From Sclerodactyla briareus (Eukaryota > Echinodermata > Holothuroidea > Dendrochirotida > Sclerodactylidae): DNA of 64,000 nt. Below, one piece after another: positions 61,321-64,000 of this stretch. The stretch is from NCBI GenBank assembly GCA_026419785.1, contig JAODTK010003488.1, forward strand, positions 62,001 to 126,000, read 5' to 3'. The position numbers and the translations under genes were made by a program. The notes under the pieces are model-generated. The model made no database searches and was not told the DNA's origin. It saw only the letters and a program-made list of their open reading frames with translations. Position 1 is the stretch's first letter. Every line of letters begins with the position of its first letter.

Positions 61321-61539
61321 GTGAGTAGGCGATGGGCCGGCGGCGAGACGCTAAATAAGAATTTAGATAACGTCCCTGTACAGTGCACCACAATTGGAGC
61401 AATTTTTGTCTCCTTCTCAGAAGATTGCTCTTAGAATCATCTGTTTTACACAGTTGAGACATTATTCTTGTATATAGTGTTTTTATAATTTTTAGCTCAA
61501 ACCAGCCTATTGCTGGTTGAGCTCTTGGAATTCTTGTCA

Positions 61540-61662
61540 GGCTATCTATCGATCTATCTATCATTCTATCTATCATCTATCATCTATCTATCGATCTATC
61601 TATCTATCTAATTATTTATATGTCATCCATCCATCATCCACCATCATCCATCATCCATCCAG
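61540..61662. repeat. Compound microsatellite (ATCT)n / (ATCC)n
   Basis: Tetranucleotide ctat/atct repeats with interruptions at 61540-61613, then catc/atcc repeats at 61623-61662. Confidence 0.9.
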
Positions 61663-61689
61663 TGTGTAACACTTGCCTTTTTGGATCCC

Positions 61690-63560
61690 CAAACAGTCAT
61701 CGGGAGGAAGTGTCTGACCTTTGAAGGTCAAGTCAAGGTCATTATTAGGGCACCATATGGCCATATTGTGTTAAAATTCGAACTGTATCTTATCCAAATT
61801 GTGGTGCCCGTGCTGATTGTTCGGTGATAATGATGGTCTATCAGCCGTACCTTAGGGGTGTTCAGGAATTCGGGTCAATGGTCCCCAATTGGGCTGAGGG
61901 CCCATTTTATGAAATTTCACACATGGTACTTGAAATGCATCCTTCCCTACAAGCGTCAATTCAATTTTCTTCATAAGCTACATGTAATGCTCTTGGGTAG
62001 TGCCATTGGGGTTGTCAGGAATTTTGGGCCCAGGGCCCCCAGTTGGGCCATAGGGCCCATTAGGTGAAATACCGACCAAATCTTGTATCTATACAAATTT
62101 TTAGTTGCACCATGTGATGTTCGTCATAATGACGGTCTAATAGCTTTACCTTCAGGGTGATCAAGAATTGGACACAAGGCCCACACTGGGCCTTGGGTTC
62201 CGAAATTCCTGAGCCCATATTGTGGAATCATACAAAATGCTCCTCTTACACAGTTTGAGCACATGTGATGACCCTTCGGCTCATAATGATGTTCTAACAG
62301 TCATCCTTCTGGTGTTGCGTCTTTTGTGTGTGGGTCAGGATTTTTTGATCCAAGGGCCCACTCGGGATCCAATTGGTCCCACTTGGACCTAACGGTCCAT
62401 CTTCTTGAAATACCCATGGAATTCCACAACATTGGTACGTGAATGCAATCTCTCCACAAGATCCCAATCAATTTTCGTAAAGTTGATGTGAATACTCCTT
62501 AGTTAGTGTCCATCGGGGTGGTTTTGGCGCACCTCTGGATTTCAAGCTCCCACTAAGGGCCTCTCGGGCACCATCATGTAAATTCAAGCCAAATGCTTCG
62601 ACAAAGTTTTGATGCACAAGTCAGCGTGGATTGCTTCATAATAACATTAATAAGGTCATAAGGACCGTCTAATAGCCGTATCTTTAGTGTTCTCAAGAAT
62701 CTTGGACTGATTGAGATCCCAGTTGTGGGATCGATGGGGCCCATCCTGTGCAATCACATGAAAATCTTCGCCTCCTACATACTTTCGGTTTCTTGCAGGG
62801 CACTAGTGCTGATAGTCAATCATAATGGATGGAAGGAGCCATACCTACGGACTTCAAGAATTTTTGGGGTCCGAGGATCCAACTATCCAGTGTGTACAAC
62901 AGTTGTCCTTTTTGGCCCCTAAACAGTCATTCGGTGATGGATGTTGACCAAAATCGAACACAATGTTTGACTTTGTGAAGGTCAGGGTCACAAAGGTCGT
63001 GTAATAAAGGGGAATATAGGTCTATGTGTATTAAATTCCCGAATTATATCCTACAAGTACATTAGATTTCTTGAAATGTGCTGTCTAATGTTCTCTTTTC
63101 AGCTGTTCGCAGATTGTGGATGCTGCCAAATACATGTAGTAGTGTCATTAGAATTTTAAACAATCACATTAATTGTAAAGCAGCCAAAAAACAGCATTCT
63201 TTGATGGAGTGATTCAAAAACTGGGACGGTTGGACCCACGGTTCATGGGACCTTTGGGACATGTTTGACATGTGAAGGTCAAGGTCATGGGTCACTAAAG
63301 GGACACAATTTTTCTGGCCACTGTGGGGAATGCTTTTTATCTTTCAATTAGTCATTCTTTGATGGACGTTGACAAACGAGTAAAAGTTTATTGACTGCTA
63401 TGACAATCCATGGGGTGTGAAGATCAATGTCCATCAAAAGTATTACCAGGGGCACACTAGGCCATTTGTTTGTAAACTGCACTCTTGGTTCATGATCTTG
63501 AACATTTAACACATTCGTTGATACATTCATGCGGTTTGCGCTACAGCCACCAGTGGTGCT
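61690..63560. repeat. Diverged tandem array, related to 28.7-29.6 kb
   Basis: The phrase 'gtctaatagc.gtaccttaggggtgttcaggaatt' followed by 'gggccca' blocks recurs near 61838, 62136, 62294 and 62667, with 'acagtcattcggtga' and 'gtcaaggtca' recurring between. The units are unequal (about 160-370 bp), suggesting nested sub-repeats. Open frames are short. Confidence 0.65.
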
Positions 63561-63689
63561 CTAGTTAGACATGTATATTCACTATATTCCTTTATTCACC
63601 TTTGTCGTTGCAATGCACATGTTAGCATTTATTACAGCAAACAATGTAAACGTAGGTCTAACTTGGGCAAGCCTTTAGTATGGTGCCAC

Positions 63690-63985
63690 ACCTTGGTGTA
63701 GGGTGAGATAAGCTAACAGACAGCTGCTAGAGCTACGTGTGTTTGCACAAAATTTGTGGGGATCATTGCAAGGCGCGATTTATATTCTGAGCCGTTTATG
63801 GTCAACCACTGGTCCCAATCTTACTCTACCTTTCAGGACGAGATAAGCGACAGCGTGTGCATGGACTCAAAGGCACACAAACCTTGTGATGGCTCACCTT
63901 AGGATTGTAAGTTCTATATTTGAACTGTTTATGGTCAGTCACTTTTTTTTGGTCTCACTCTACCTTTCGGTGTGGCGAGGTTAGT
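63690..63985. repeat. Tandem repeat, ~132-bp unit, at least two copies, running towards the window end
   Basis: 'gtttatggtca.ccact..tccca/tctcactctacctttc' occurs near 63797 and 63929. 'gagataagc.aacagac/gacagc' occurs near 63707 and 63841. Confidence 0.6.
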
Positions 63986-64000
63986 ATAGTTTGTTTATTT

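Noticed and set aside
61088-61576. 162-residue minus-strand open frame
   Set aside because: Begins in the ATCT microsatellite (MIDRMIDRSID) and is antisense to a better exon candidate; no recognised domain.

Overview
This is an animal nuclear genome window, most likely from a marine invertebrate and probably a deuterostome (echinoderm, hemichordate or cephalochordate; this placement is inference). It contains no prokaryotic gene organisation. It is AT-leaning, densely packed with short DNA-transposon remnants and diverged tandem repeats, and has small exons separated by multi-kilobase introns.

The one protein-coding gene I can name is on the + strand and spans most of the window. Four spliced exons (about 23.50-23.65, 40.68-40.79, 43.99-44.09 and 51.04-51.20 kb) encode consecutive TPR repeats of the G-protein signalling modulator LGN/AGS3/Pins (GPSM1/GPSM2 family), a cortical adaptor for spindle orientation and cell polarity. 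The exons are in the correct order, on the same strand, with usable splice sites at nearly all ends. The introns are about 17.0, 3.2 and 6.9 kb. The 5' exons (first TPRs) and 3' exons (last TPRs and GoLoco motifs) were not found. Every exon needs one or more single-base indels to read through, and diverged repeat copies show similar small gaps, so the assembly is probably error-rich; a decaying gene is the alternative.

Almost everything else is repetitive. 1.2-4.2 kb: two inverted arms around a tandem array interrupted by a small hAT-like insertion. 5.4-7.2 kb: a tRNA-derived SINE and a 1.28-kb hAT-like element with a perfect 8-bp target duplication. 8.2-11.3 kb: a compound repeat with three internal ~600-bp copies, flanked by long direct repeats. 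12.5-24.2 kb: three members of a non-autonomous family with TACYGTATTC termini, a 216-bp hAT-like MITE with a perfect 8-bp duplication, several tandem duplications, and a LINE whose reverse transcriptase is internally deleted. 24-44 kb (introns): further dispersed repeats, two copies of an element starting TATATCCCCGCC, a MITE with TTAA borders, and a 92-bp minisatellite. 44.5-53.7 kb: a palindromic repeat, a LINE reverse-transcriptase fragment and a hAT-like element containing a long foldback. 54.7-55.7 kb: a striking ~960-bp tract with almost no cytosine on the + strand. 60.4-60.8 kb: a G-rich tract next to a poly-T run. 61.5-64 kb: microsatellites and more diverged tandem repeats.

The long open frames at 54.65-55.68 kb and most other open frames are composition artefacts, not genes. 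No rRNA, CRISPR, bacterial operon or viral genome is visible.
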